Source: Oceaniovalibus sp. ACAM 378 | GTDB lineage: Bacteria; Pseudomonadota; Alphaproteobacteria; Rhodobacterales; Rhodobacteraceae | Length of the DNA stretch: 64,000 nt | Direction: 5' to 3' | Assembly: GCF_008085915.1 (NCBI RefSeq) | Contig: NZ_VSJK01000001.1 | Coordinates: 1 to 64,000 of the forward strand | Shown here: positions 1-8,816 of the stretch, in pieces | Numbering within the stretch: position 1 is the first letter of the stretch | How the letters are laid out: the number at the start of each line of letters is the position of its first letter | The notes under the pieces: generated by a model | Told to the model about the DNA's origin: nothing | What the model saw: only the letters and a program-made list of their open reading frames with translations | Database searches by the model: none | Translations under genes and position numbers: made by a program

Positions 1-330
1 TGCTTGGCCGTCAAACTTAAGTCGACTCGCGATCTGTTCCGGAGACCAGCCTGCCTTGAGCTGTTTGATCACGGCATCTCGCAGTTCAATAAACCGCACC
101 AGCTTGCGCCGACGCGCGCGCCGGTCGCCGGCAGACCTTTGTGCAGTCACCCCGTAATAGCCGTTCAGCTTTGGCAGCTCGTCATCAATATATCTGTTCC
201 GCTTGATCTCGCGAAACACGGTTGAACGATGCCTACCAATCTCAGCAGCAATCTTGTCCACCGACATCTTTGCATTCAACATGTCTTCTATAGTGCGTCT
301 CTCACGTAATCCTAACTCTGTGTGGCCCAT
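1..330 (-). CDS. IS30-family transposase, N-terminal part (runs off window)
   Basis: This frame reads leftwards from an ATG at 328-330 and stays open to base 1, so only the first 110 residues are seen. The start of the protein (MGHTELGLRERRTIEDML) and the following KIAAEIGRHRSTVFREIKRN segment form the helix-turn-helix typical of IS30 transposases, which bind the element ends. A second helical segment, WSPEQIASRLK near residues 95-105, is also family-typical. The catalytic DDE core lies outside the window. I cannot tell whether the element is intact beyond the edge. It lies downstream of the 3' end of the catabolic cluster and does not interrupt it. Confidence 0.85.
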   Translation of the reverse strand, partial: MGHTELGLRERRTIEDMLNAKMSVDKIAAEIGRHRSTVFREIKRNRYIDDELPKLNGYYGVTAQRSAGDRRARRRKLVRFIELRDAVIKQLKAGWSPEQIASRLKFDGQA

Positions 331-391
331 CTTCCGTTCTCCTTGCTTTCCAGCAAGATAGGGGATTTGTCGCAACCCAGTTTAGAATGTG
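1..391 (-). mobile_element. IS30-like element, one end
   Basis: The transposase frame plus about 60 bases before its ATG form one side of an insertion sequence. The segment around 370-391 (TTTGTCGCAACCCAGTTTAG and next bases) is the likely terminal inverted repeat, judged only from its position. The other end is outside the window, so the boundary and any target-site duplication cannot be verified. Confidence 0.5.
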
Positions 392-413
392 CCCCGGCTA
401 TATCCATATATCT

Positions 414-429
414 CATAATCGGTATTATG
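414..429. repeat. AT-rich inverted repeat downstream of the catabolic cluster
   Basis: CATAAT-CGGT-ATTATG is a perfect 6-bp inverted repeat with a 4-base loop. It sits in an unusually AT-rich stretch (about 395-450) between the IS30 end and the stop codon of the last cluster gene. It could be part of a weak 3' end signal for the minus-strand operon or remnant DNA left by the insertion. The stem has almost no GC and no clear U-tract follows, so a terminator is not established. Confidence 0.3.
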
Positions 430-478
430 TTGTATATCTATTGACCATCTATCCCAGAAACGGTTTTGTTTTGTCACG

Positions 479-2083
479 TCATTCCCGTGTCAGCGCGGCG
501 ATTACGGCATCTGTGGTGCTCACTGTTGCGACATTCTGCATGGCGAAGTTGATTGATGCCCGGTGCCAGTCTTCATTCATCGTCGAACAGGCATCTTCGG
601 GAACGACGATGTGAAATCCCTTGTCGGCTCCTGTCCGCGCCGTGTGTTCAACGCTCATGTTGGTCCAGGCGCCGCAGTTGATGATCGTGTCGCGGCCGCC
701 ATGGCGCAGATAGCTTTCAAGGCGCGTGGTTTCCCATCCGCTCATCGACATCTTTTCAACGATCAAATCACCGGATTGCGGCTCGACTCCCGGCGCTGGT
801 CTCGCGCCCCAAGTACCTCGCACCAAAGCCTTTTCCTTTTTAAGGCTTTGCATCAGGGCCGCGTGTTGCGCGAGGAACGGATGCCCCGGTTCACAGACCA
901 TCCAGACATGGATGACCATCACGCCATTGGCCCGGGCCGCCGTCGCCAGTCGCGCGGCATTGGCCAGAACGTTCTGGGTCCGGGCATGTTCAGGCGATCC
1001 GCTGGCCGCAAAAGCGCCACCCTCCATGATCACATCGTTCTGCAGATCCTGAAGGATCAGAGCGCTGCGCGATCCGATGATACGGTCCTTGAGCGGCACG
1101 GTGATCAGTCCGGGTCTTGGCATGGTTTGCGGTTGGGTTTGCAGTTGTGGGCGCCGTTGGACCGGGTTGGGATACATGAAAGGTTCGTCGCGACCCTTTG
1201 TTTTCGTTTGTAATTCGTAAAGTGAAGTCGTGGCGCAGAGGTAAAGTGTGCTCCAATCGGCACCGCCCCAATGCAGGTTCGCCACCATTTCAGGACAGGC
1301 AATTTTGCCGATCAGCTCGCCATGGAACGAATAGACCCAGACGCCGCCGGGTGCCGTGACATAGATATTGCCGTGGAGGTCAGCCTTCATTCCGTCGGGC
1401 AAACCGGGTTTCAACGCATCCTTGATGCCACCCGCGAAAACCCGGCCGTTCTCCAGACGACCAGAGATAACATCGAACATGCGGATGTTTGCCTGATCGG
1501 TATCGTTCACCCACATCCAGCGCTCGCAAGGCGAGAAGCAAAGCCCATTTGGTTGCGAAAACAGGTAGTTGTCCACAACAAGTTCAGGTTCATCACCGGC
1601 CCTGTGACCGGGCGAAAGACGATATACACCCTGAAATCCCAGCTGTGTCGGGCGCGGCACGCCAAAATGTTCCAACCGGCCATAGGTGGGATCGGTGAAC
1701 CAGATTGCGCCATCCTTGCCGACGACGATATCGTTCGGGCTGTTCAACTCGCGCCCCTGAAAATGCGAGCACAGAACCGTTCGCGTGCCGTCGGGGGTGA
1801 TGCGCACCACCGACGATGTCGAATGTTCGCAGACCAGAAGATTCAGGTCGGCGTCATAGGTCATGCCGTTGCCCTTGTTTGACGGGCGCGCGATTTCACG
1901 CACGCCCTGCCCCGGCACATACTGTCGCCGCACATCCCCCGGCATGTCGGAAAAGATCAGTGACTGGTCCACCGGATGCCAGAGCGGCCCCTCGGTAAAG
2001 ATGTACCCGGTGCCGATCTGGCGGATGGGTTCATGTTCGTCGATCAGGGAGCGGAAACTGTCGGCAATGGCGGTATGGGCCAT
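479..2083 (-). CDS. SMP-30/gluconolactonase-isochorismatase-like fusion protein
   Basis: This 534-residue protein has two enzyme modules. Residues 1-300 are an SMP-30/gluconolactonase beta-propeller, with EGPLW (Glu31), NSPND (about 114-118), QPNG (Asn179) and PDGMK (Asp230) as the usual metal-site positions, so lactone hydrolysis is expected. A Gln/Pro-rich linker (about 305-325) leads to an isochorismatase-like cysteine-hydrolase fold (335-534). In that fold the Asp (LQDLQND, Asp346) and Lys (EKMSMSGW, Lys444) of the triad are present. The position normally held by the nucleophilic Cys is Ser477 (GAWTNMSVEHTAR). The second module may therefore be inactive or use Ser. It is the last gene of the catabolic cluster, 27 bases after the MBL gene. 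The fold calls are firm and the substrate is unknown. Confidence 0.9.
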   Translation of the reverse strand: MAHTAIADSFRSLIDEHEPIRQIGTGYIFTEGPLWHPVDQSLIFSDMPGDVRRQYVPGQGVREIARPSNKGNGMTYDADLNLLVCEHSTSSVVRITPDGTRTVLCSHFQGRELNSPNDIVVGKDGAIWFTDPTYGRLEHFGVPRPTQLGFQGVYRLSPGHRAGDEPELVVDNYLFSQPNGLCFSPCERWMWVNDTDQANIRMFDVISGRLENGRVFAGGIKDALKPGLPDGMKADLHGNIYVTAPGGVWVYSFHGELIGKIACPEMVANLHWGGADWSTLYLCATTSLYELQTKTKGRDEPFMYPNPVQRRPQLQTQPQTMPRPGLITVPLKDRIIGSRSALILQDLQNDVIMEGGAFAASGSPEHARTQNVLANAARLATAARANGVMVIHVWMVCEPGHPFLAQHAALMQSLKKEKALVRGTWGARPAPGVEPQSGDLIVEKMSMSGWETTRLESYLRHGGRDTIINCGAWTNMSVEHTARTGADKGFHIVVPEDACSTMNEDWHRASINFAMQNVATVSTTDAVIAALTRE

Positions 2084-2110
2084 GGGGCGTCCTTTCTCGG
2101 TACGTGCGGA

Positions 2111-2959
2111 TCAGACCGGAAACCAGGGCCGGTCGGGCAGGGTCTGGGTCAGCGGCCCGGGCACCGTCATACCCAGCCGTCCGACAACCTTTTGCCGTTC
2201 GATCTTTGCCGGTTTGTCGTGGATCGGCAGCAGGAACGTATAGTTGTTCAGCAGTTTCTTGATCGCGCCCTTTTCCTCGCGCTTTGACTGGCTGTGGTTG
2301 CCAGTCACCCGGGGCTCCATCCAATTGTTCGTGTGGACATGGTTCACGATCTGATCGTTGAAATCATAGATCACATCGCCGCAGATACAGGCCAGACCTT
2401 CCGCCGTTTCAACGATCACGTTCATCGACCCTTCGGTATGGGCGCCTGCATATTCGCACCAGACGCCCGGAATGATCTCTTCGCCGCCGGTGATGTCGAG
2501 ATCAAGGAACCGCATCGCCTCGGGCTCATAGATCCGGTCGACCAGATGTTTGATATCGGGTTTGGGATATTGCGGGAACATGATGCCGCTGACCGAAAAC
2601 TCCATCTCGCGCCGGTTGATGACAACGGTGGTGTTCATCGGAAACTTGTCGTCTTGCCCGGCGTGGTCGATATGCAGGTGGGTGTGCAGGATATAACGGA
2701 TATCACCCAGCCGCAGCCCATGTCTCACCAGTTGATTTTCGATCAGGTTGTCGTGAAACTGCAACCCGCGCATGCCGAGCGACTCCATGATCGCATTGTC
2801 GCGATAGCCGGTATCGACCAATACGGGATGTTCCCCCCCGGTGATCAAAAACCCATAGACCGGCACCCGGCGGACCCGACCGCATTCGTGGCCCAGCACC
2901 AGAAACGATGTCTCAAGTTCGATATCGCCGTAATCAAGAACGTGGATTTGCAAGGCCAT
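2111..2959 (-). CDS. MBL-fold metallo-hydrolase, AHL-lactonase-like
   Basis: This is a 282-residue metallo-beta-lactamase-fold hydrolase. The dinuclear metal motif HTHLHIDHAG (residues 92-101) carries His94, His96, Asp98 and His99. A further metal His is in GAHTEGS, the bridging Asp is in CGDVIYDF, and a late His is in LPIHDKP. Spacing and length resemble N-acyl-homoserine-lactone lactonases, but related enzymes open many lactones or esters. Given its neighbours, a catabolic lactone is a better guess than quorum quenching. The gene lies 11 bases after the amidohydrolase and 27 bases before the SMP-30 fusion, inside the same minus-strand operon. Confidence 0.85.
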   Translation of the reverse strand: MALQIHVLDYGDIELETSFLVLGHECGRVRRVPVYGFLITGGEHPVLVDTGYRDNAIMESLGMRGLQFHDNLIENQLVRHGLRLGDIRYILHTHLHIDHAGQDDKFPMNTTVVINRREMEFSVSGIMFPQYPKPDIKHLVDRIYEPEAMRFLDLDITGGEEIIPGVWCEYAGAHTEGSMNVIVETAEGLACICGDVIYDFNDQIVNHVHTNNWMEPRVTGNHSQSKREEKGAIKKLLNNYTFLLPIHDKPAKIERQKVVGRLGMTVPGPLTQTLPDRPWFPV

Positions 2960-2970
2960 ATGCGCCCTCC

Positions 2971-3846
2971 CTAGATGCCATAGACACGGGCGGCCGTGTC
3001 GTTGAAAATTGCGGATTGTTTCTTCTTGCTCAGTGACTTGGCGCCCTTATTGAAGGCGTTGAACAGTTCTGTGTAACTGGTCCAGAGCTTTTCGATGGGA
3101 AAGTTCGATCCGAACATGCAGCGGTCCGCGCCGAAGATGTTTTCGGTGCTGACGATCATGTCTTCGATGAAATCAGGATCGTTGCGGTGGATGAACGTGC
3201 CGAAGGCCGATAATTTCGTCACCACATTGGGACAATCGGCCAGCGCTGTCATGCCATCGCGCCATTCCCTGCGACCCGCATCAGAATTATCCTCAAGCAT
3301 TCCGGCATGTTGCAGAATGAACGTGATGTGCGGACAGGCGTTGGCCAGTTCGACCGCACCGGCCATCTGCGACGGGAACACCTGAAGATCGAAGCTCCAG
3401 CCGTAATCCCCCAACCGCGCGATGTTTTTCTGCACGGTCGGATTGCGGCACAAATCCGGATTGGCGGCGAAACAATAGGTCGGATTCTCGTGCCAGTGGA
3501 ACTGCTGACGGATACCGCGCATCCGGTCATAGGGTTTCAGCCGGTCCAGTTGATCGCGCACATCGCCCGTGGTGAAATCGGCATATCCGACGATGGCATC
3601 GGGCATTCCAGAGGCTTCGCCTTCGCCCTGTACCCAGGCGGCTTCGTCCATGAACCAGTTTGGTGCCCAGTTTGCCTGAACATAGACCGATTTCGTGATG
3701 CCGGTTCCGGCCAGATCGGCCTGATACTCGTGGATCGTATAATCCCGCATGATCGCCCGGTAAGGCCCGAATATCCTTGGCTGTTCCGGGCCCAGAAGCC
3801 AGGGCAGATCCTTTTGCAGCCAGATGTGGTGATGTGCGTCGATCAT
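2971..3846 (-). CDS. Amidohydrolase-2 family TIM-barrel hydrolase
   Basis: This 291-residue protein begins MIDAHHHIW, the metal-binding HxH of the amidohydrolase-2/fuconolactonase-like family, which hydrolyses lactones or decarboxylates. A mid-protein His is in ILQHAGM. The C-terminal signature reads FGSNFPIE, where many relatives have Asp instead of Asn, a variation that may alter metal or substrate handling. The start overlaps the stop of the upstream VWA gene by four bases (ATGA), indicating translational coupling. In this operon it probably hydrolyses the product of the molybdenum hydroxylase. The exact substrate cannot be read from sequence. Confidence 0.88.
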   Translation of the reverse strand: MIDAHHHIWLQKDLPWLLGPEQPRIFGPYRAIMRDYTIHEYQADLAGTGITKSVYVQANWAPNWFMDEAAWVQGEGEASGMPDAIVGYADFTTGDVRDQLDRLKPYDRMRGIRQQFHWHENPTYCFAANPDLCRNPTVQKNIARLGDYGWSFDLQVFPSQMAGAVELANACPHITFILQHAGMLEDNSDAGRREWRDGMTALADCPNVVTKLSAFGTFIHRNDPDFIEDMIVSTENIFGADRCMFGSNFPIEKLWTSYTELFNAFNKGAKSLSKKKQSAIFNDTAARVYGI

Positions 3847-4949
3847 GCCGTCCGCCTTTCACGTGCCATGGTCAAAATGTGGTTGGTGATGGCTGCGGTC
3901 CCTGCCCCGTCGGCCAAATGGATCATTGGCAAAATCGCTTTCATTCCAGCGGTTTCGGGGCTGTAGTCGGGATCTCCCGCCAGCGGCGACAGCCAGTCCA
4001 GCCGCCACGCACTTCGCCCCAGCCGCGCGACCGCATCGATCATGGCAGCCGGATCACCCCGTTCCAGCCCGTCGGAGAGCACAACCACCGCTGCGCCCCG
4101 GGCAAATCCGGCAAAGCGTGGCACGGCCAGAAACGCCGTCAGCGCCTCGCCAATCCTTGTGCCACCATCGAAATCCGCCACCGCAGCCGCCGCTCGGCTC
4201 AGCGCGCGATCCGGGTCAGACAGGCGCAGGGGCGCCGTGATCCGCGTCAGCCGGGTGCCAAGGGTGAACACTTCGGCCCGGTCGGCCGCCTGGATCACCG
4301 CATGAGCCAGTCGCAGCGTCGGTTCGGTGCGATCCTTCATCGATCCGGAAACATCGATCAACAACAGGATGCGCCGTTGCCGGGTCTTGCGCCGGGTGGT
4401 GAACAGGTGCGTCACCTCACCGCCGTGGCGGGAAGCGTCGCGCAGGGTGCGGCGCAGGTCGGGTGCATCGCCGCGTTTCGCCCGCCTGCGGCGATAGGAC
4501 AATCGCCGAGGCAGTGCCGCCGGAGCCTCGCGCCGCAGCCGCGCCAGCGCGCGGTCGGCATCGTCTGCCGCGATGTCGCGTCGGCCCAACCGTTCGGCGA
4601 CCACGGCATCGCCGCCTGCTTCTGTGTCGTCGCCCGCTTCGATGTCATGGGTGTCGCCGGTCGGCTCGAACGCCTCGACACTGTCGTCGTCGCCCTCGCC
4701 CGGTGCGGCAACCGTCTGCCCAAGAAAGATCGCCCGGAACAGCGCGTCGTATTCCTCCAGCCGTTCCGGCGGGATCGAGAAAAGCGCACGCCCGGCCCGC
4801 CAGATATCGGTCATGTCGCGCGGACCCAACAGGCCCACAGCCGCAATAAATCCTGCCGTTTGATCGGGCGACACCGGCATTCCCGCACGACGCAGCGCCT
4901 GCGGCAACGCAATGAACGGGGCGAGGGCACGGGGCAAAAGCTCAGTCAT
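3843..4949 (-). CDS. VWA-domain protein, CoxE-like
   Basis: This 368-residue protein has an N-terminal helical part (1-80), an acidic low-complexity stretch (about 82-115), and a C-terminal von Willebrand A domain with the MIDAS motif DVSGS at 199-203. CoxE-type proteins pair with a MoxR/CoxD AAA ATPase to mature the active site of CO-dehydrogenase-like molybdenum enzymes. The ATPase gene is directly upstream with an ATGA overlap, and the enzyme subunits precede it. The role as a cytoplasmic maturation factor is inferred from family and context. Confidence 0.88.
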   Translation of the reverse strand: MTELLPRALAPFIALPQALRRAGMPVSPDQTAGFIAAVGLLGPRDMTDIWRAGRALFSIPPERLEEYDALFRAIFLGQTVAAPGEGDDDSVEAFEPTGDTHDIEAGDDTEAGGDAVVAERLGRRDIAADDADRALARLRREAPAALPRRLSYRRRRAKRGDAPDLRRTLRDASRHGGEVTHLFTTRRKTRQRRILLLIDVSGSMKDRTEPTLRLAHAVIQAADRAEVFTLGTRLTRITAPLRLSDPDRALSRAAAAVADFDGGTRIGEALTAFLAVPRFAGFARGAAVVVLSDGLERGDPAAMIDAVARLGRSAWRLDWLSPLAGDPDYSPETAGMKAILPMIHLADGAGTAAITNHILTMARERRTA

Positions 4950-5827
4950 GCCGCCTCTCCGGGGAGCAGTTGATCCAGCCGCGGCGCGAGAAAGGCCATG
5001 TCATCGTGATCCTTGATTGCCACGCCAATCGCACGGCGGAATGCATCGGGCCAGCGCGCGCCCTGGGTGTTCAGCAGCGTCGCCGCCTCGGCCCATTCGA
5101 TTGTCTCGGCCACACCCGGTGGCTTGGCCAAAGGCTCGCCGCGCAGGGCGTTGACCGATGCAACCACTGCATCCGCCGTTGCGCGCGCCACCTGCGATGC
5201 CCGGGCCATGACGATCTCGGCCTCAAGTGCCGGATCGGGATAATCAATCCAGTGATAGACACAGCGCCGGCGCAGCGCCTCGTGCAGATCACGGGTGCGG
5301 TTCGAGGTCAGCACGACAACCGGTGGCTGTGTGGCGCGCACGGTGCCAGTTTCCGGGATCGAGATGGTGAAATCCGACAGGAATTCCAGCAAAAACGCTT
5401 CGAACTCATGATCCGCCCGGTCAATTTCGTCGATCAGTAACAACGAGGTGGCGGGGTTTCTTAAAGCGGTCAGCAGCGGACGTTCCAACAGAAAATCCTC
5501 AGAATACAGATCCACTTGTTCGTCGCCTGCCTGCCGTATCGCCAGCATCTGCCGGGGATAGTTCCATTCATAGAGCGCCGCCGCCGCATCGATGCCCTCA
5601 TAACACTGCAGCCGGATCACCTGCCGCCCCAGAACCCCACCCAGAGCCTTGGCCGCCTCGGTCTTGCCAACACCCGGCGCGCCCTCAAGCAGCATCGGCT
5701 TGCCCAGTGCCAGCGCCAGATAACTGGCCGTGGCCAGGGCATCGTCGGCCAGATACTGCGCGTCGATCAGGGCGCGCTGCAACGCATCGGGGCTTCCGAG
5801 CCCGGCAATGTTGGGGCGGACTGCCAT
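4946..5827 (-). CDS. MoxR-family AAA ATPase, CoxD-like
   Basis: This is a 293-residue AAA+ ATPase of the MoxR branch. The Walker A loop GAPGVGKTE is at 49-57, Walker B LLLIDEID at about 129-136, and the sensor TSNRTRDL follows. In CO-dehydrogenase and related clusters CoxD remodels or loads the molybdenum site together with the VWA partner CoxE, which follows here with an ATGA overlap. Its ATG abuts the TAA stop of the preceding molybdopterin subunit with no gap, so it belongs to the same transcript. The assignment as maturation ATPase for this hydroxylase is inference from context. Confidence 0.9.
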   Translation of the reverse strand: MAVRPNIAGLGSPDALQRALIDAQYLADDALATASYLALALGKPMLLEGAPGVGKTEAAKALGGVLGRQVIRLQCYEGIDAAAALYEWNYPRQMLAIRQAGDEQVDLYSEDFLLERPLLTALRNPATSLLLIDEIDRADHEFEAFLLEFLSDFTISIPETGTVRATQPPVVVLTSNRTRDLHEALRRRCVYHWIDYPDPALEAEIVMARASQVARATADAVVASVNALRGEPLAKPPGVAETIEWAEAATLLNTQGARWPDAFRRAIGVAIKDHDDMAFLAPRLDQLLPGEAA

Positions 5828-6892
5828 TTAGCGCTGACCCTGTGGCATACTGCCGCCCTGCGTCGCGCCATTATTGCCACCCTGCGGGCGGGCTCCGCCG
5901 TTCGCCTGCAACCCGCGCAACACCTTTTCCGGCGTGATCGGCAACCGGTCGCACCGCACACCAACGGCGTTATAGATCGCATTGGCGATGGCGGGCAGAA
6001 CCGGATTGGCGCACATTTCGCCCGGCCCCTTGCCACCGAATGGCGCGTCCTCGGCCGGGCGTTCCAGCACCGCGATATGGTGCGGCACGATCTGGCCGGG
6101 TCCGGGCATCAGGTAGGTGTTGAAATCCTCGGGCCCGTGCGAGCGGTCGGGGTAATAGGGTTCGGTGGTTTCATAAAGCGCGTGGGAAACGCCCATCCAC
6201 GCCCCGCCGATCAACTGTTGTTCCACCAGCCTCGGGTTCAGCGCCCGACCGACCTCATAAGCCGAATTGATCTCGGTCACCTCAACCTCGCCGGTTTCGT
6301 CATCAACGATCACGTCGATCACCAATGCCGCATGGGCGAAACAGGTCACCGGGGTCATTTCTCCGGTATCGGGATCCGCATCGGACGGGGGGATCAGGAA
6401 AATACCGCGCCCCGACAGCGTGCGCCCTTGCTTGAATTGCGCAGCAGTGGCTGTGTCGGCCACGGTGATACTGCGGCTTGGCGCGCCCTTGACGTGGATA
6501 TTCCCACGCCCGTCGGTGGTCAGATCGGCGGCGTTGACCTCCAATTCGTCAGCCGCCGCCTCCATCATCTGTTTGCGCGCCTCGGCGCTGGCGCGGATCA
6601 CTGCGTTGCCGACCCGGTGGGTCCCGCGCGAGGCGAAAGACCCCATATCATGCGGGCCGGTGTCGCTGTCGGCGGTATCGACATAGACATCTTCGACCGG
6701 CACACCCAGAGTTTCGGCGGCGATCTGGCGGGTGACCGATTTCATCCCCTGCCCCAGATCGATCGCCGACAGAGCGACCATGAATTTACCGTCGGGCGTG
6801 GAATGGACCAACGCCTGTGCCGGATCACCGCCAAGGTTCATGCCGATGGGATAGTTGATACAGGCGAAACCGCGCCCCCGGTGAATGGCCAT
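5828..6892 (-). CDS. Molybdenum hydroxylase large subunit, C-terminal half as separate protein
   Basis: This 354-residue protein corresponds to the second half of a xanthine-dehydrogenase-family molybdopterin subunit. It begins MAIHRGRGFACINYPIG, the block that normally follows mid-protein. It then carries DLGQGM (about 45-50), ASRGTHRVGNA, and near the end GPGEMCANPVLPAIANA with the conserved catalytic Glu292. The N-terminal half is the preceding gene. Stop and start are one base apart (TGA G ATG), and a GGAG ribosome-binding site stands eight bases before this ATG, so the break looks like a real start rather than a sequencing slip. The C-terminus ends in a short Gly/Asn/Gln-rich tail. The two chains must associate to make one active site. 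Confidence 0.85.
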   Translation of the reverse strand: MAIHRGRGFACINYPIGMNLGGDPAQALVHSTPDGKFMVALSAIDLGQGMKSVTRQIAAETLGVPVEDVYVDTADSDTGPHDMGSFASRGTHRVGNAVIRASAEARKQMMEAAADELEVNAADLTTDGRGNIHVKGAPSRSITVADTATAAQFKQGRTLSGRGIFLIPPSDADPDTGEMTPVTCFAHAALVIDVIVDDETGEVEVTEINSAYEVGRALNPRLVEQQLIGGAWMGVSHALYETTEPYYPDRSHGPEDFNTYLMPGPGQIVPHHIAVLERPAEDAPFGGKGPGEMCANPVLPAIANAIYNAVGVRCDRLPITPEKVLRGLQANGGARPQGGNNGATQGGSMPQGQR

Positions 6893-6893
6893 C

Positions 6894-8816
6894 TCAGCGT
6901 CTCCGCGTGCCGGACAGGAAGGGTGAGGTGCCGGGTTTGCGCACCCCCCTGCTGAACGGACGATCAGGTTGATAGGGTTTTTCGGCGGGTGGCGCGGCCT
7001 GCGGTGACGCAGGCGGTGTCGGTGCGGCAGGCGGTGGCGCATAGGCGGATGGCGCCGCCTGCTGTGACGGTGGCGCATAGGCGGGTGGCGCAGCCCGTGA
7101 CGCTGCAACAGGAGCAGCCTGCGGGGGTGCTGCGGGCCTTGGTGGCACGATGTCGGCACCTGTCCTTTGCGGCGCAATCGCTTGGCGCGCATAGGTCGGC
7201 GCAGGACTGGCTACCGGTGCGCCGTGGCTGGCCGCGATGGCGTGGCCGATCCTGTCGACCTCGATTTGCATGTCCTCATTCTGGACCGGGACGGCGACAA
7301 CCGCCTGGCCCGCCTGCCCGGCTGCCACCCGTCCAGTCGGTCGTTTCGACGGCGCGGTGTCAGGCGCGCGGCCTGCACGGCGCTCGCCAATCCGGCCTTC
7401 TTCGTCCGTCGCGGTTTCGGGGATCAGCGCACGGTCACCCTGCCCGCCCCCAAGCGATGTCATCGCGGCCAGATCCGCCGACAACGGCCAACCTGCCTTT
7501 CCCGCTGCCACCTGACAGCACTCGATCAAAGCGGTGTTCTTTGCCACCCGCCGGTGCGCCTTCATGTCGCCGTCACGGTATGCGTTCTTCAGCCGCAGCG
7601 CGATGGGGTCGACTCCGGTCACTTCGGACACCCGGTCCATGTGGCATTCAATGGCGAAATCGGCGGCAGTGATGCCAAAGCCCCGCATCGCCGTAGCGGG
7701 TGTGCGGTTTGTCACGACGCAAAAGACGTTGGCGGCAATATTCGGGATCGAATAGGGCCCCGGCAGATGCCCTGCCGCCTTGATGATCGCATAGGGCGAC
7801 AGCCGCATATAGGCGCCTGAATCGAAGAACCCGGTGAATTCGCGGGCAATGATCGAGCCGTCGGCCATTACCCCGTCCTTGATCCGCCAGCGTTCACCGC
7901 CGCGCGGTGCGCCGACCTGCATTTCCTCGTAACGGTCCCAGGTAAAACGCACCGGTCGTCCGGTCAGAACGGCACCCAGAACGGCGGTAGGTTCGACGAT
8001 GGAATCCACTTTGCCGCCAAATCCGCCCCCCGACGTTCCGCCGATGAAATGCAGCCGCGACGACGCCATATCCAGCAGCTTGGCCGTGGTGCCCAGCGAA
8101 AAGAACAGCGCCTGCGTGTTGGTATGGCAGACATAGCGGCCATTCTGTTCGGGAGCGGCAATCGCGCCGCAAGTCTCGATCGGCGCCTGTTCAATCGGCG
8201 ACATCTGATACTCGGCCTCGACAATGTGATCGGCGCGGGCAAAGGCGGCATTCACATCGCCAAAGCGCAGCTTTTGATGATCGTACTTGCCGTGATAATC
8301 GAAGGTGTTGTTGGGATAGACTTCGTTCACCAGGGGCGCGCCAGGCTTCAGCGCCTCCTCGACATCCAAAACATGCGGCAGCGGATCATAATCCACCCGC
8401 ACCTGCGCCACCGCATCGCGCGCCTGCCGTTCAGTGTCGGCGATGATCCAGGCGACAGTCTCCCCCAGAAACCGCACCTTGTCATGGGCACACAGCGGTT
8501 CATCATCGCGACCGAAATTGATCAGCGACAGCAGCGTGTTCAAGTTCACCGGCACATCGCGGGCCGTCACCACACGCCGCACACCGGGCATAACGGCAGC
8601 GCGAGAGGTGTCGATATTGCGGATGCGGGCGTGGTGATGCGGCGAGCGGACCGCGCGCATGTGCAGCAACCCGTCAAACAGATGGTCGTCGAAATACGGC
8701 GTGCGCCCGGTGACATGGCCCAGAATATCCTGCCGTATCGTCGGCTTGCCGATTTCGTGCAGTGTGTCGTCACGTTCGTCGGCGAACAGATCCTTGCGGA
8801 ATTCGACGGTGGTCAT
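6894..8816 (-). CDS. Molybdenum hydroxylase large subunit, N-terminal half with disordered tail
   Basis: This is a 640-residue protein. Residues 1-440 match the first half of a xanthine-dehydrogenase/CO-dehydrogenase-type large subunit, with the molybdopterin-contact motif GGGFGG (263-268) and the active-site loop AMRGFG (376-381). That loop is of the xanthine-dehydrogenase type, not the AYxCSFR loop of true form I CO dehydrogenase. After about residue 455 the domain stops and a Pro/Ala-rich low-complexity tail runs to residue 640. The missing half is the next gene. The start was set at the ATG that overlaps the small-subunit stop (ATGA). A longer in-frame extension upstream exists but would run into the small subunit. 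The substrate is unknown. Confidence 0.87.
   Translation of the reverse strand: MTTVEFRKDLFADERDDTLHEIGKPTIRQDILGHVTGRTPYFDDHLFDGLLHMRAVRSPHHHARIRNIDTSRAAVMPGVRRVVTARDVPVNLNTLLSLINFGRDDEPLCAHDKVRFLGETVAWIIADTERQARDAVAQVRVDYDPLPHVLDVEEALKPGAPLVNEVYPNNTFDYHGKYDHQKLRFGDVNAAFARADHIVEAEYQMSPIEQAPIETCGAIAAPEQNGRYVCHTNTQALFFSLGTTAKLLDMASSRLHFIGGTSGGGFGGKVDSIVEPTAVLGAVLTGRPVRFTWDRYEEMQVGAPRGGERWRIKDGVMADGSIIAREFTGFFDSGAYMRLSPYAIIKAAGHLPGPYSIPNIAANVFCVVTNRTPATAMRGFGITAADFAIECHMDRVSEVTGVDPIALRLKNAYRDGDMKAHRRVAKNTALIECCQVAAGKAGWPLSADLAAMTSLGGGQGDRALIPETATDEEGRIGERRAGRAPDTAPSKRPTGRVAAGQAGQAVVAVPVQNEDMQIEVDRIGHAIAASHGAPVASPAPTYARQAIAPQRTGADIVPPRPAAPPQAAPVAASRAAPPAYAPPSQQAAPSAYAPPPAAPTPPASPQAAPPAEKPYQPDRPFSRGVRKPGTSPFLSGTRRR

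Noticed and set aside
2111-2959. Quorum-quenching acyl-homoserine lactonase
   Set aside because: The fold fits, but its place inside a catabolic operon and the breadth of the family make a specific quorum-quenching role unsupported.
5516-6955. 479-codon plus-strand frame opposite MoxR and the molybdopterin C-terminal half
   Set aside because: Antisense to two conserved genes; His/Arg-rich with no motifs.
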